In this document: piece by piece, positions 1 through 8,830 of the stretch | How the letters are laid out: each line of letters opens with the position of its first letter | Numbering within the stretch: position 1 is the stretch's first letter | From: an uncultured bacterium | GTDB lineage: Bacteria; Verrucomicrobiota; Kiritimatiellia; CAIKKV01 | DNA: 40,469 bases | NCBI GenBank assembly: GCA_938038445.1 | Contig: CALHRZ010000019.1 | Location: 104,649-145,117 of the forward strand | Direction: 5' to 3' | Program-made: the position numbers and the translations under genes | Notes under the pieces: model-generated | Database searches by the model: none | Seen by the model: the letters and a program-made list of their open reading frames with translations, nothing else | What the model was told of the DNA's origin: nothing

Positions 1-1
1 A

Positions 2-2491
2 GAGGCGAAGCGGGTCGCGTTTTCACCCCGCGTTCCGGTTTGGGGGCTTTATGAAGTACGGACGACGGTTTCGGTTGACGATTGGCAGCAATCCCGGAAA
101 GGCGCTTTGCTTCGTCTGCCGGCCTTTGCACGGCGGGAGACCCCGCAAACGAGCCCGTGGGGGGTTTGGGACTGGTCGGGCGGTCATGGGACGAATCCCA
201 ACCGGGAGGAGAATGCGCGGCTGCTTGTAGCGTTTGGCGCGATCAATCATTATGACCTTCAGGAGGTCGATCGTCGGAACAAAACCGTGGAGAATCTCTA
301 TGCGTTTCGGAAGAAATGGGGATTAGGGGCGGACCATTATCGGATCATCGGCCGCACGATGCCGGAGTGGGTGGCGAAGGATCCGATTCAACCGGCGGAT
401 CGGGAAGCCTACCGGCATGAAATCGGTCAAAGGGTGCGCCAATTGAAGGAGGAGCATCCGGACCTGTTGTACGTCAACTGTTTTGCGGAAAATTCGGTAT
501 CGCTTCGCACGACGCATGGTGTTCGGGCGTGGGCCCTTGGCCTCCCTGAATACGAGTTGACCGGGATGGAGCAGCGTCGAGTCCGTCAGATGCTGGAAGC
601 GGCTCGGGCGGGCGCCCTAGGCGTCCGGCAATATGCTCCGGACGTAAAGTTCCTTTTTGGCCACTGTGCGGCCAACTTCTTTTGGCCTTTCTTTCGCGAG
701 TCGGATTGGGACTGGGACCTATTCGCGGGGTTTGGGCTTGATCTTCCCCAATTCGAACGGATGCCCGAACGGCAACCCCGGGCCACGGAGCCGAGCCTTC
801 TATACTTTCTCAAAAAGGAACTCGAGCAGCGGGGATATGCATCGAAGGAATTGGTCCATCTCGAATCCTATTTTCCTGCCAGTCATGAGTTGGCACTGGG
901 GTATCGGGGACAGGCCGACAGCATTGTGCGAACCGCCGTCCTTTCCTTGGCGCTCGGTACGACGAAATTCATGCATACGTGGAGTTTGCATGATTGTGCG
1001 GATCGCTGGGGCAGCCAGCATTATGGCTGTTGCGGTTTGATTGCGCGGCATCCCGAGTACAATCCGAAGCCCGCTGCGGCGGCGTTTGCCACGATGACCC
1101 GGATGCTCGACATGGCGCGTTATGACGGGTGGATGGCCACGGGAAGTTTCAGCGCCTTCTGCGTCCGGTTCCGAGCAGACGACCGGTGGGTCTATGCGGT
1201 GTGGACGATTCGCGGAAGCCGGCCTCTCCGACTTCGGCCGGCGGCGGAGAGTGTGCGGCTTGAACGGGTGGATGAAAACGGAAACCTTTTTGACGTTCAC
1301 ATGCGCGACGGCGAAGGGGAAGTCGTTTTGACCCCCACTCCGCAATGGATTGTGGCGAGAGGGGGTTCGTTGGCGGAGGTGCACGCGGGCGATTCTTTCT
1401 ATACCGAGGGTCCAGGGCCGTATCGGCGAGTTTTGGATGATTTTGAGCGTGTGTCGTGGAGGGTCCGTTCTCTGCCGTATCCGCGTTTTGCAAGCAATCA
1501 CTGGGATGTGGTTCGGGAAGCGGTGCCCCTGCAGATCGAGCCGATCCAATCGGCCGACCGGACCTCCGCTGTTCTTCGGGTGTCCTGGGCGGGACCCTAT
1601 CCGACAAACAAACCGTGCGTGGGTTTTTATGCGGTGCTCGAGCCCTCTCAACCCATACGGATTCCGGGGCAAGCCCGCGCCTTAGGGATGTATGGGAAAG
1701 GCGCTTCCCAATGGTTTCGGGTTGTGTACGAGCTGCAGGATGCGCAAGGGGAGACATGGCTGAGTTGCGGGCAAAAGGATGCCTGGAACGCGGATGACAT
1801 TCATTCCTGGTCCTATTTCAACCACGATGGTTGGCGTTACATGGAGTTTTCCCTTCCGGCCAACGCGCCTGGGGATCATTATCGAGAGGCAAGTTCTTAT
1901 TCATGGGGATGTGACGAAGAAGGCATTGTGGACTTACCTTTGACGCTAACTCGCGTGATAATTGAAATGCGTACGCACGTGCTCTATGTGAACGAAATGC
2001 TCCCCGTTACGAATTTTACGATTGAGCTGGATGATCTTATGGCGGTGTATGACACGCCGTATTTTATGACAGACGAGCCCGTTCGACTTCAGAGGGCGGC
2101 TTATGATGTGTGGCGGCCGACTGTTCTTTCCGCGGTTCTTCCCAATCCCATCGAAACGCTGCGGGAAAAAGGGGTGGGCGATCCTCCGGTGATCGAACGG
2201 ATCTATCCCCCGGAAGAGGGAGTGGCGGGTGATCAGGTCTATGTACGGATTCAGCCGGTTGCCGGTGCCCGGCAGTATACCGTTTATGTTTCCGCCTATG
2301 AGGATGGGCGCGGAGCTCAAGCGGCTGGGCAAGTGCGGGATCCCCAGCAGCCTTTCACGATTTGGGTGAACCGACTTCAGCCCGCGATTCCGATGTATTT
2401 TTTTGCCACTTGGACGGACAAGGAAGGGCGCGAATCGAAACCGTCCACACCTCGAAAAACGGTCCTTCGCGACGAATTCCCCTTCAAGTAA
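2..2491 (+). CDS. Glycoside-hydrolase-like protein, 5' end outside window
   Basis: The reading frame is open from base 2, so the true start lies upstream; 829 codons are visible. The first 400 or so residues look like a clan GH-A-type TIM barrel: an acidic residue in a NCFAENS context and a later HLESYFP strand are placed like the acid/base and nucleophile of such retaining enzymes, and the segment is rich in Trp, Tyr and His (FFWPFF, WDWDLF, SLHDCADRWGSQ). A beta-rich middle follows, and the last 100 residues look like a fibronectin/Ig-type domain. An extracellular or periplasmic glycosidase is likely from context, but no GH family can be named and the signal peptide is out of view. Its TAA overlaps the end of the convergent gene by 8 bp. 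Function is inference; the reality of the gene is near certain. Confidence 0.8.
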   Translation, partial: EAKRVAFSPRVPVWGLYEVRTTVSVDDWQQSRKGALLRLPAFARRETPQTSPWGVWDWSGGHGTNPNREENARLLVAFGAINHYDLQEVDRRNKTVENLYAFRKKWGLGADHYRIIGRTMPEWVAKDPIQPADREAYRHEIGQRVRQLKEEHPDLLYVNCFAENSVSLRTTHGVRAWALGLPEYELTGMEQRRVRQMLEAARAGALGVRQYAPDVKFLFGHCAANFFWPFFRESDWDWDLFAGFGLDLPQFERMPERQPRATEPSLLYFLKKELEQRGYASKELVHLESYFPASHELALGYRGQADSIVRTAVLSLALGTTKFMHTWSLHDCADRWGSQHYGCCGLIARHPEYNPKPAAAAFATMTRMLDMARYDGWMATGSFSAFCVRFRADDRWVYAVWTIRGSRPLRLRPAAESVRLERVDENGNLFDVHMRDGEGEVVLTPTPQWIVARGGSLAEVHAGDSFYTEGPGPYRRVLDDFERVSWRVRSLPYPRFASNHWDVVREAVPLQIEPIQSADRTSAVLRVSWAGPYPTNKPCVGFYAVLEPSQPIRIPGQARALGMYGKGASQWFRVVYELQDAQGETWLSCGQKDAWNADDIHSWSYFNHDGWRYMEFSLPANAPGDHYREASSYSWGCDEEGIVDLPLTLTRVIIEMRTHVLYVNEMLPVTNFTIELDDLMAVYDTPYFMTDEPVRLQRAAYDVWRPTVLSAVLPNPIETLREKGVGDPPVIERIYPPEEGVAGDQVYVRIQPVAGARQYTVYVSAYEDGRGAQAAGQVRDPQQPFTIWVNRLQPAIPMYFFATWTDKEGRESKPSTPRKTVLRDEFPFK

Positions 2492-3320
2492 GGGAAGACT
2501 TACTACGGGAGGTCGAGAGTTCCAGGCGGACGGGGCGGCGCGCGAGAAGCGCAAGCGAGGTTTCGATCACTTCTTCGGCTTGATAGGGGCTGGACGTTCC
2601 GATGGCGACCATGTCCTGGTCGCGGAGGGTACTCCAGACGAAGGCGAGGCCAACGAGTGGAGTGAGACGGCCGGCGGCCAGCGGCTTGATGGCGATCACG
2701 GGCTTTTTTGCCCGGGTGATCATTTGGTGCACCCATTCGATCTCGATTTGCATCAGGAAACCGAGGGCATTGTAAATTTGGCAGTAGGTTTGCACGTCAA
2801 GACCTGTGGCATCGGCATAGCCGGGCGTTTCGGGCATGTGGGTAGAGAGGCCGGGGATCATTCCCCGTTCCCGGATGAGGGCGAGAAAAGGTTCGATCCC
2901 GGCGAGCGAACGCGTTTGGCGATTCACGAAGGCGTCGGTGACACACTGGTGGGGCATGCAGATGTCCACCCCTACGGCTTTGTGGGCATCCAGTTCCCGG
3001 CGGGCGGCGTCGAGATCGGACGGCTGTCCGGTTGCCGGCCAACTTGGGATGGCCAACCGGATGATGCGGCGCCCCACCGCCTGTTCGGCACGGTCTACCG
3101 CTTCCACAAGATGGGGCGTCGGCCGCATGCCATACAGGGTATCCACTCCGGCGCGCAGGAAAACGGTGAGGACGTCGGCAATGCGGGCGGCGCTCATCGC
3201 TTCCTGGATGTCCCGATCCTGGGCTTTGCTGCGGTGGGAAAAGCCGAGGAACCAGTTGGTGCCGATGAGTAACCGCGAAACAGACAAATGTTCAATTAGG
3301 GTTCTGGGAAACGGATTCAT
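2484..3320 (-). CDS. Aldo/keto-reductase-like TIM-barrel protein
   Basis: 278 residues from ATG at 3320. An open frame extends 120 codons further upstream, but it runs over the 3' end of the sulfatase, and the start at 3320 has a purine-rich AAAGGGA 6-7 nt before it. The C-terminal third (AIKPLAAGRLTP, then VAIGTSSPYQAEEVIE) matches the last strands and cofactor-phosphate region of aldo/keto reductases, whereas the N-terminus (SRLLIGTNWFLGFSH) is not that of a standard AKR and no clear Asp-Tyr-Lys-His tetrad is evident. It may therefore be a catalytically altered AKR-fold protein. It lies 16 nt downstream of the sulfatase and should be co-transcribed, which suggests a role in processing the desulfated sugar. 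Confidence 0.72.
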   Translation of the reverse strand: MNPFPRTLIEHLSVSRLLIGTNWFLGFSHRSKAQDRDIQEAMSAARIADVLTVFLRAGVDTLYGMRPTPHLVEAVDRAEQAVGRRIIRLAIPSWPATGQPSDLDAARRELDAHKAVGVDICMPHQCVTDAFVNRQTRSLAGIEPFLALIRERGMIPGLSTHMPETPGYADATGLDVQTYCQIYNALGFLMQIEIEWVHQMITRAKKPVIAIKPLAAGRLTPLVGLAFVWSTLRDQDMVAIGTSSPYQAEEVIETSLALLARRPVRLELSTSRSKSSLT

Positions 3321-3336
3321 AGGGGTCCCTTTTCGT

Positions 3337-4731
3337 TCAAGAGTCTCGGATGGTCCGCCGGTCGGCTTCCACTTCATCGAACCAGCGGTCCAATTCCACG
3401 GAGAGGCGCCGGACGATGTCGGGGTAATCGTTGGCCAGGTTACGGGTTTCGAGTGGGTCCTGGGTGATGTGATAGAGTTCGGGCGCTGCAGGCGGGTCCC
3501 AATCGCGTTCAGGCATCGGATCCTTGAGGAGGCCGAAGCGTTCGAAGTATTCCGGGGCATACATCGAAACCGCGAGCCACGGATTGCTACAAGGGGCGTT
3601 GACGACACCGCGGACCATCGGCCGGACGAGTTTCCATTCCCCGTCCCGAATGGCGGCATTATAAAGGGCACTGGGAACATAACGGCTCCACTGCCAGCAA
3701 CGACGAGTTATGGTTGTGCCTGTTTGACCCCGAAGCAGGGGGACGATGCTGGCACCATCCAGTTTAAGGCGGGGGGGGATCGGAACCTGGCAGAGTTCGC
3801 AGAGGGTGGGGAACCAATCGGCAAAGTGGACCATTTGATCCACACGCTTGCCGTTGCCTGGGAGGCCGTCGGGCCATCGCAAAAGGAGCGGCACCCGAAT
3901 GCCGCCGTCGTAGACATGGCCCTTGGATCCTTTGAGGGAGCAGTTGAAGCGGTCCAGGCAATCGGGTGAGCCGGGTTGGCCCCAGAATTGCGGTCCGTTG
4001 TCTGACGTGAACACCACGATGGTTTGATCGCGCAGACCCCAACGATCGAGTGTTTCAAGCAGTCGGCCTATACCGGCGTCCATGCGCCGAATCATCCCGT
4101 ACACTGTTTTTACAGCCGGCGTAAGGTCCTGTCGATGGGCAAAGGGGGTGATGTCTTCAGGCGGCGCCTGGAGAGGCGTATGAGGGGCGTTGTACGTGAG
4201 ATGGAGAAAGAAGGGCTCTGTTCGATGGCGTTCGATGAAGCGGATGGCTTCCTCGGTCCATACGTCGGTGAGGTAACGGCCGTCGGAGCGACGGGGGGAG
4301 GTGCCGTACTCGATCCGCCAAGCGTAGTAGTCATGCATTCCGCCGCGGAAACAAACGGTTTCATCGAACCCGCGCCGCAGGGGGTGATAGCGAGGGTCAA
4401 AAGAGCCGAGGTGCCATTTTCCAATGAGGCCGGTGCGGTAACCGGCCGCGCGGAAAAGGTCGGCAAGGGTGGTTTCACGGAGAGCGAGGCGTTCGAGCCC
4501 CCACCATTCGAGGGTGTCAATCGAACCGGTTCGGTGGGGATAGCGGCCGGTCAGGAGGCAGGCGCGGGATGGGTTGCACACGGGGGAGGCCGCGTAGTGC
4601 TGGGTAAAGCAGAGGGACTCGCGCAAAAGGGCGTCGAGAGCAGGGGTGCTGGAAAGGCCGCCATTGAAAGCGCTCAGGTCGCCATAGCCTAGATCATCCG
4701 CCAGAATGAAGATGAGATTCGGTTTTTTCAC
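3337..4731 (-). CDS. S1-family (formylglycine) sulfatase
   Basis: 464 residues, beginning at GTG (4729-4731) with no convincing Shine-Dalgarno. It has the hallmarks of type I sulfatases: NLIFILADDLGYGD with metal ligands Asp12-Asp13, then the modification motif C52-N-P-S-R followed by ACLLTGR, where Cys52 would become formylglycine. FTSDNGPQFWG supplies the second metal-binding Asp-Asn pair, and the downstream HLTYNAPHTPLQAP and SKGHVYDGGIRVPLLLRWP blocks are typical of arylsulfatases acting on carbohydrate sulfates. No signal peptide is visible, so it may be cytoplasmic or the true N-terminus may be longer. A Cys-type sulfatase in an anaerobe would need an AnSME maturase, and none is in the window. 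First gene of a two-gene unit with the AKR-like gene. Confidence 0.93.
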   Translation of the reverse strand: MKKPNLIFILADDLGYGDLSAFNGGLSSTPALDALLRESLCFTQHYAASPVCNPSRACLLTGRYPHRTGSIDTLEWWGLERLALRETTLADLFRAAGYRTGLIGKWHLGSFDPRYHPLRRGFDETVCFRGGMHDYYAWRIEYGTSPRRSDGRYLTDVWTEEAIRFIERHRTEPFFLHLTYNAPHTPLQAPPEDITPFAHRQDLTPAVKTVYGMIRRMDAGIGRLLETLDRWGLRDQTIVVFTSDNGPQFWGQPGSPDCLDRFNCSLKGSKGHVYDGGIRVPLLLRWPDGLPGNGKRVDQMVHFADWFPTLCELCQVPIPPRLKLDGASIVPLLRGQTGTTITRRCWQWSRYVPSALYNAAIRDGEWKLVRPMVRGVVNAPCSNPWLAVSMYAPEYFERFGLLKDPMPERDWDPPAAPELYHITQDPLETRNLANDYPDIVRRLSVELDRWFDEVEADRRTIRDS

Positions 4732-4760
4732 AGCGTAGTCGTTTCGAAGTTATTTGAGAG

Positions 4761-4790
4761 ATTATCATTCGAATGCTCGACGGAAGTCAA
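4761..4790 (-). promoter_or_regulatory. Putative sigma70-type promoter of the sulfatase gene
   Basis: On the minus strand TTGACT (4790-4785) and GATAAT (4766-4761) are separated by 18 bp, about 30 bp ahead of the GTG start. Good match to both boxes; not tested. Confidence 0.5.
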
Positions 4791-4909
4791 TCCAATCTCA
4801 GGGGTTCCGTGGGAGGATTTTCCTGATTATCATGTTCCTTCATCCGCTCTTTTTTCGTGAAAATGTTTTCTCGGAAGGCCATTAAAAGGAATCTAAAGAG
4901 AAGTAGGAA

Positions 4910-4931
4910 TTTTTGCCGATTGTGGCAAAAA
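4910..4931. promoter_or_regulatory. Perfect 8+8 palindrome, operator-like
   Basis: TTTTTGCC (4910-4917), 6-nt spacer, GGCAAAAA (4924-4931). The symmetric TTGCC-N6-GGCAA core looks like a dimeric regulator site. As a terminator it would have only three GC pairs, with A/T tracts inside the stem. It lies 180 bp upstream of the sulfatase start. No regulator is identified. Confidence 0.3.
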
Positions 4932-5391
4932 ACAGTGTGCTCTGATTCAGGATAACGGCATTCTTTCGGGAATAGGTAAACCCTACGCAGAGGCAGAAGT
5001 TTCTCTTTTAAGCCGTTTGAAAAAGCTTTCGTGCATGGGGAGCAGTGTGGACGCAGCCGTGGCGGAGCGGTTCGGGCTGAAGCCGTCGGTATTGAACGAG
5101 CAGGCTTTGCATCCGAGGATATCGGAGGAAAGGGATATGACCCTATGGTGTAGAGGAGGGCAATAATCGTTTGGTATCGGCTGGAGGGGAGAGGGAACGA
5201 CAATTCTGTGACGTGTTGAGGTAGCCAGGTCCCGCTTCATTTCCAAAACTCCACTTCGGCCGACTTCCTACATTTCTTGCCGCTTTGCTCATCATCAGGG
5301 AAATCAAGGCGAATCGCTCTCCTCTCTTTATTTCTTTATTTTCCGTGCCTATTTGACTTGTTTCGGAACCGGCCTCCGTGAAAGATCGAAG

Positions 5392-5417
5392 GTCTCACAC
5401 TTTTAAAAGTGTGAGAC
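5392..5417. repeat. 26-bp perfect palindrome, copy 1
   Basis: GTCTCACAC (5392-5400), TTTTAAAA, GTGTGAGAC (5409-5417): every base pairs, giving a perfect two-fold symmetric 26-mer. The 9-bp arms are identical to those of the copy at 5654-5679 while the 8-bp centre differs. An octamer CGGAACCG lies 20 bp upstream (5364-5371). Confidence 0.85.
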
Positions 5418-5653
5418 AATGCACTCACCACTTGATGTCTGTTCCTATCTCAACAACCGTCGCGTTTGGTCTTGAGCGAGTAGCGGGTCCGGTTTCCCCA
5501 GGTCCGGAAGGACACGCCGGCGGCAACGTCCTGGGCTTTGAGAAGCGGCCGCAAATCCGCCTATCGAAACGAAACGTCATTGGAACCCGAAACCCCCATA
5601 ATATCCCAATAGCTTCTGAGTATTTCTCACAAATTCCTTAGGCACGGTTCCGC

Positions 5654-5679
5654 GTCTCACACGTTCGAAAGTGTGAGAC
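5654..5679. repeat. Palindromic repeat, copy 2
   Basis: Same GTCTCACAC / GTGTGAGAC arms as the copy 262 bp upstream, here around GTTCGAAA and extended by one C/G pair on each side (5653-5680). The centre is not perfectly symmetric. CGGTTCCG, the complement of the octamer near copy 1, abuts it at 5645-5652. Conserved arms with changed loops suggest selection on symmetry, as in a binding site, or a repetitive palindromic element. Confidence 0.85.
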
Positions 5680-5912
5680 GAATTTCCGGTTTCGAGTCTT
5701 TTTTTCGGCCATTCCTTCGCAAAGGGAATGCGCCTCTCGACGCGACGGAGAAACTCTTGAGGGCCGGTCCGCATGAACGTTTGAACACGGCACCGTCTGG
5801 GCGGTAGAATCCCGCTATTGTTTCGTGCAACCAAAGGGGCGTATCCGATCAACCGTTCTGCTCGATCCCGTGATGGGAACACCGGCCGACCCCTTGCAGC
5901 GCCGATTGGGTG

Positions 5913-5941
5913 TTGCCTAGTCCGGAAGGGTTAAATATTAT
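5913..5941 (+). promoter_or_regulatory. Putative promoter of the beta-propeller gene
   Basis: TTGCCT (5913-5918), 17-bp spacer, TATTAT (5936-5941), ending 38 bp before the ATG at 5980. Confidence 0.45.
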
Positions 5942-5979
5942 CATGAATAAAAAACAATCTGTTCTTGAGAGGATATGCG

Positions 5980-7770
5980 ATGGCTGGAACGGTGCTTGTG
6001 GAGGACCTCGGGGTGATGTCGGAAGCGAATCTTTGGCATCAGTGGCGGGTGGTGCGGGATCCCCGGACGGGACGGGAAGCCGCGATGGGGCAAGCGATGC
6101 ACGGCGGATTCGTGTTGGTGGATCCCGGTTTAGGGGCGGTTACCGCCATCGGGCAGGAGGAACTTCTCCCTCATACGTGGGCTTCGGCTCAAGCACCCGA
6201 TGGAAAAATCTATCAGGCATCGGTCTTTTCGAGTTCCGGTGATGCGGCTCTTTTGTGTTGGGATGGGCGGGGAGAAGTGGCGTCGGTTGTTGCCCGGATG
6301 AAATGTCGGGCGGTCTTTACGATGGACGCCGCGACGGACAATCGAATCTATTTGCCCGATTATCATTTGATCCGGCTGTTTTGCTATGATCCCGCCTCAA
6401 GGGAAGTGGAGCCGGTCTGCTCCTATACCCATCTTCCAGGTCATCCGCGCCAAGTCTGTTGCGGATTGGACGGTTTGGTTTATGTGGCGTTGTTCCATCA
6501 TGAAACTCCCACCCTGACCGTATGGGATCCGACGAAGGGATGCGAGCCCACGCCGATTCCCGATGAACCTTTGTGCCAGTGGATTCCGTCGTCCCTGCTT
6601 AAGGATTCGAACCATCGAATCTGGGCGAAAGTTCGAACGCGGGAGGGAAAGACCGAATGGCGGGAGTTGTCAGAAGGCAAAGGAATTGCTAGGGGCACTC
6701 CTCATCTGACCCCCGAGGGCCACCCCTGGTGGTTTCACGATGGGAGCCGTATCGGCTCGGCGGAGGGAGAGAGACTGACGATTCTTCGGCCGGACGGCGG
6801 GGCGGTCCATCATCGTGTTCCGCTGCCGCGGGTGCCGCTGCGTGTTTTTTCGGTGGCGGAAGGAGGGGGCCAAATTTGGGGCTCTACCATCATCCCACTG
6901 ACTCTTTTTCGATATGATCCTGAGACGGGAAAGAAAGAGAACTACCAGAATCCGACGGCAACGGAAGGGGAGATTTATCGTATGGTTTGGGCTTCGAACC
7001 GATTGTTTTTGGCCGCCTATTATGGAGCCCATTTGTCTCGATTTGATCCGTCGCGTTCCTGGCAAAAGGGAAGGGATGCGGAAGCGAATCCCCGACTGCT
7101 GGGTCCGATGAAAGATCCCCCTCTGCTTTTACAACGGCCATACGGCAAAGCCCTAGATCGGTTGGGACGCGTCTTCTTTTCTGCCCGAGGAGACTATGGC
7201 TGTGAGGATTCCGGTATTTGCCGAATAGACCCGGCGACCGAAACGGTGGTGCGATGGGTCTTCCCCAACACGACGCTCGGACCGATCGTATACCTTGCAC
7301 GAGAACATTTGCTTTTGGGCGGCGAAGTGCGAAAAGGAGAATCGACGGTTCGGTTTGCCTTTATCTCCCCGGACGACGGAAGGATCCTCGAATCGTGGCC
7401 TCTGTTGGAAGGAACGGGTATGGTGACCTCCTGGCTGTACGACGGAGGGGAGCGTGTGTATGGCCTTTACAACACCCGGGCCATGCTTCTGTCCTTCCGG
7501 TTGAGCACCCGCCGAATCGAGAAAGTTCGGCCTGAATTGGGCATGGGGCATCATTGTTATGAATGTCTCGAATGGGGGAAGGATGGACGTTTATACGGTC
7601 TGACTCGCGAGTGTCTATTTGCCGCCGATCGGGAACTCCAAAACGTCGAACGGGTGGCCGGTTATCCCGATCATGCGGCCGGGAATTTCTATCGGTTTGG
7701 AATGCCCCGCGGACCGGACGGATATTTCTATTTTGCAAACGGCCCCCGCCTGATGCGGTTCCGCGCGTAA
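5980..7770 (+). CDS. Beta-propeller protein of unknown function
   Basis: 596 residues. ATG at 5980 is preferred over an in-frame TTG at 5965 because GAGAGGA sits 6 nt before it. The sequence is a run of beta-strand repeats of about 45-55 residues, with recurring patterns such as PDGKIYQASV, DNRIYLPDY, DGLVYVALF, DGRLYGLTR and GPDGYFYFANG. This is what is expected of a 6- or 7-bladed propeller of the NHL/SMP-30/Vgb type. No catalytic residues can be assigned and there is no obvious signal peptide. It stands alone, with its own likely promoter, and ends 28 nt from the convergent sialidase-fold gene. It may bind or process a glycan or lactone, but that rests only on fold and context. Confidence 0.75.
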   Translation: MAGTVLVEDLGVMSEANLWHQWRVVRDPRTGREAAMGQAMHGGFVLVDPGLGAVTAIGQEELLPHTWASAQAPDGKIYQASVFSSSGDAALLCWDGRGEVASVVARMKCRAVFTMDAATDNRIYLPDYHLIRLFCYDPASREVEPVCSYTHLPGHPRQVCCGLDGLVYVALFHHETPTLTVWDPTKGCEPTPIPDEPLCQWIPSSLLKDSNHRIWAKVRTREGKTEWRELSEGKGIARGTPHLTPEGHPWWFHDGSRIGSAEGERLTILRPDGGAVHHRVPLPRVPLRVFSVAEGGGQIWGSTIIPLTLFRYDPETGKKENYQNPTATEGEIYRMVWASNRLFLAAYYGAHLSRFDPSRSWQKGRDAEANPRLLGPMKDPPLLLQRPYGKALDRLGRVFFSARGDYGCEDSGICRIDPATETVVRWVFPNTTLGPIVYLAREHLLLGGEVRKGESTVRFAFISPDDGRILESWPLLEGTGMVTSWLYDGGERVYGLYNTRAMLLSFRLSTRRIEKVRPELGMGHHCYECLEWGKDGRLYGLTRECLFAADRELQNVERVAGYPDHAAGNFYRFGMPRGPDGYFYFANGPRLMRFRA

Positions 7771-7798
7771 CGTACTTTAAGCCAGTTCCTGACAAAGG

Positions 7799-8830
7799 TC
7801 AGTAGGACCAACGATCTACCCAGGCGAGGTCCCAGATGGTTGTTTTCATTTCGTAGTGGTACTCGCCGGAAATCTGTTGGTAAAAGGCAGTCAAAAGCCG
7901 TCCATTCTTGAGAAGGACCGTGGATGGGTAGCCGCAATCCCAGGACTCTTCTGCTGCGGCGATGCGAAAGGGCGCTCCCCAGGTTCGACCGTTGTCTCGG
8001 CTGATGCGACCGTCCACGCCGAGATGGCCGAGGCATCGGTTTCCGTACGTCAGAACCAGGCGACCGTCCGGAGTTTGAAGCAAATGCGCGGGAATCTGCC
8101 GGGGCAGCGACACGGAGCCCTCGCGACACCATGTCTGCCCGTCATCCAGGGATCGGTAGAGGTGGAGCTGTTGAATCGGATCGCCGCGTCCGACGGCCAG
8201 CCATTCGGTTTTTCCCACGCGGAGGATATCGGTTTCGTTGATCCCCTGTGCTATAGGGGCGAGCGGTTCCCATCGGGAACCGTCGGGAGTCCCTTTTAGG
8301 AGCCAGGCCGCGATGGGCTTAGACGCACTTTGGGCATAGCCGAGATAGGCGGTTGCGCGCAGGGATCCATCCGTTGCGCATTCGATCTTGCCGAACGGAA
8401 TGGCCGGTACGCCTTCAATATCGGGAACGTTACCCAGGATTTCCCAGGTACGGCCTGCGTCCGAAGAGCGGCAGATCCAAGCCGGCAAAACCCGCGATTC
8501 CGAAGGGGGGCGCGGAGGGGCTTCATAGGGGCGCCCTTTGTTGGACCATCCGCTTGCAAGCACAATTACGCTGCCGGAGGCGGTTTTTCCCGCCGCCACA
8601 TTCATCCGATTGGTGCCGGCTTCATGAGGGGCGACGCGGCCGCGGAAGCGCCAGGTGATTCCCTGGTCGGTGGAACTCCAGCAGTCGACGTCCCCCTCCC
8701 ACGCTCCGTGACACGGTTGGTTGAAGATAATCGCCAGAATAGTTTCATCGTCCAGTGGAACAAGGTTAGGCCACGCGCAAACGCCCTGGATCGCGACGTG
8801 TGTGCAGGGGGTGTTGTGGTTCTGATTCAT
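7799..8830 (-). CDS. Sialidase-fold (BNR/Asp-box) exo-glycosidase-like protein
   Basis: 343 residues from ATG at 8830, whose ATGA overlaps the stop of the upstream lyase gene; a longer open frame upstream runs through that gene and is not used. Four Asp-box repeats (S/T-x-D-x-G-x-T-W) are visible at residues 52-60, 122-129, 227-234 and 277-284, evenly placed as on the blades of a six-bladed sialidase propeller. GRLVLTYGNR and NGRLLTAFYQ are matching blade strands. The arginine triad and Tyr/Glu nucleophile of GH33 cannot be placed with certainty, so the substrate is open; BNR_2-type relatives include sialidases and other exo-acting hydrolases. No signal peptide. Last gene of a three-gene unit. 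Confidence 0.82.
   Translation of the reverse strand: MNQNHNTPCTHVAIQGVCAWPNLVPLDDETILAIIFNQPCHGAWEGDVDCWSSTDQGITWRFRGRVAPHEAGTNRMNVAAGKTASGSVIVLASGWSNKGRPYEAPPRPPSESRVLPAWICRSSDAGRTWEILGNVPDIEGVPAIPFGKIECATDGSLRATAYLGYAQSASKPIAAWLLKGTPDGSRWEPLAPIAQGINETDILRVGKTEWLAVGRGDPIQQLHLYRSLDDGQTWCREGSVSLPRQIPAHLLQTPDGRLVLTYGNRCLGHLGVDGRISRDNGRTWGAPFRIAAAEESWDCGYPSTVLLKNGRLLTAFYQQISGEYHYEMKTTIWDLAWVDRWSY

Larger units (their letters stand above)
4732..5979. other. Long non-coding interval
   Basis: About 1.25 kb separates the divergent sulfatase (minus) and beta-propeller (plus) genes. Open frames here are short, biased in composition and lack ribosome sites. They include a 43-codon frame from 5035, and frames of 87-138 codons between 4787 and 5882 whose reading passes through the palindromes. 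I see no recognisable protein or structural RNA. The interval holds a promoter at each end, a TTTTTGCC/GGCAAAAA palindrome and two copies of a GTCTCACAC inverted repeat. It could contain an unrecognised ncRNA or repeat element. Confidence 0.5.

Noticed and set aside
800-1757. Overlapping minus-strand frames of 202-290 codons
   Set aside because: Antisense shadows of the glycosidase-like gene, which has coherent protein features; the shadows are Arg/Pro-rich and featureless.
2484-3680. 398-residue version of the AKR-like protein
   Set aside because: The extension overlaps the conserved 3' part of the sulfatase; ATG at 3320 has a ribosome site.
4787-5882. Several 75-138-codon frames in the long interval
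   Set aside because: No ribosome sites, composition unlike neighbours, and they read through palindromes; no recognisable domain.
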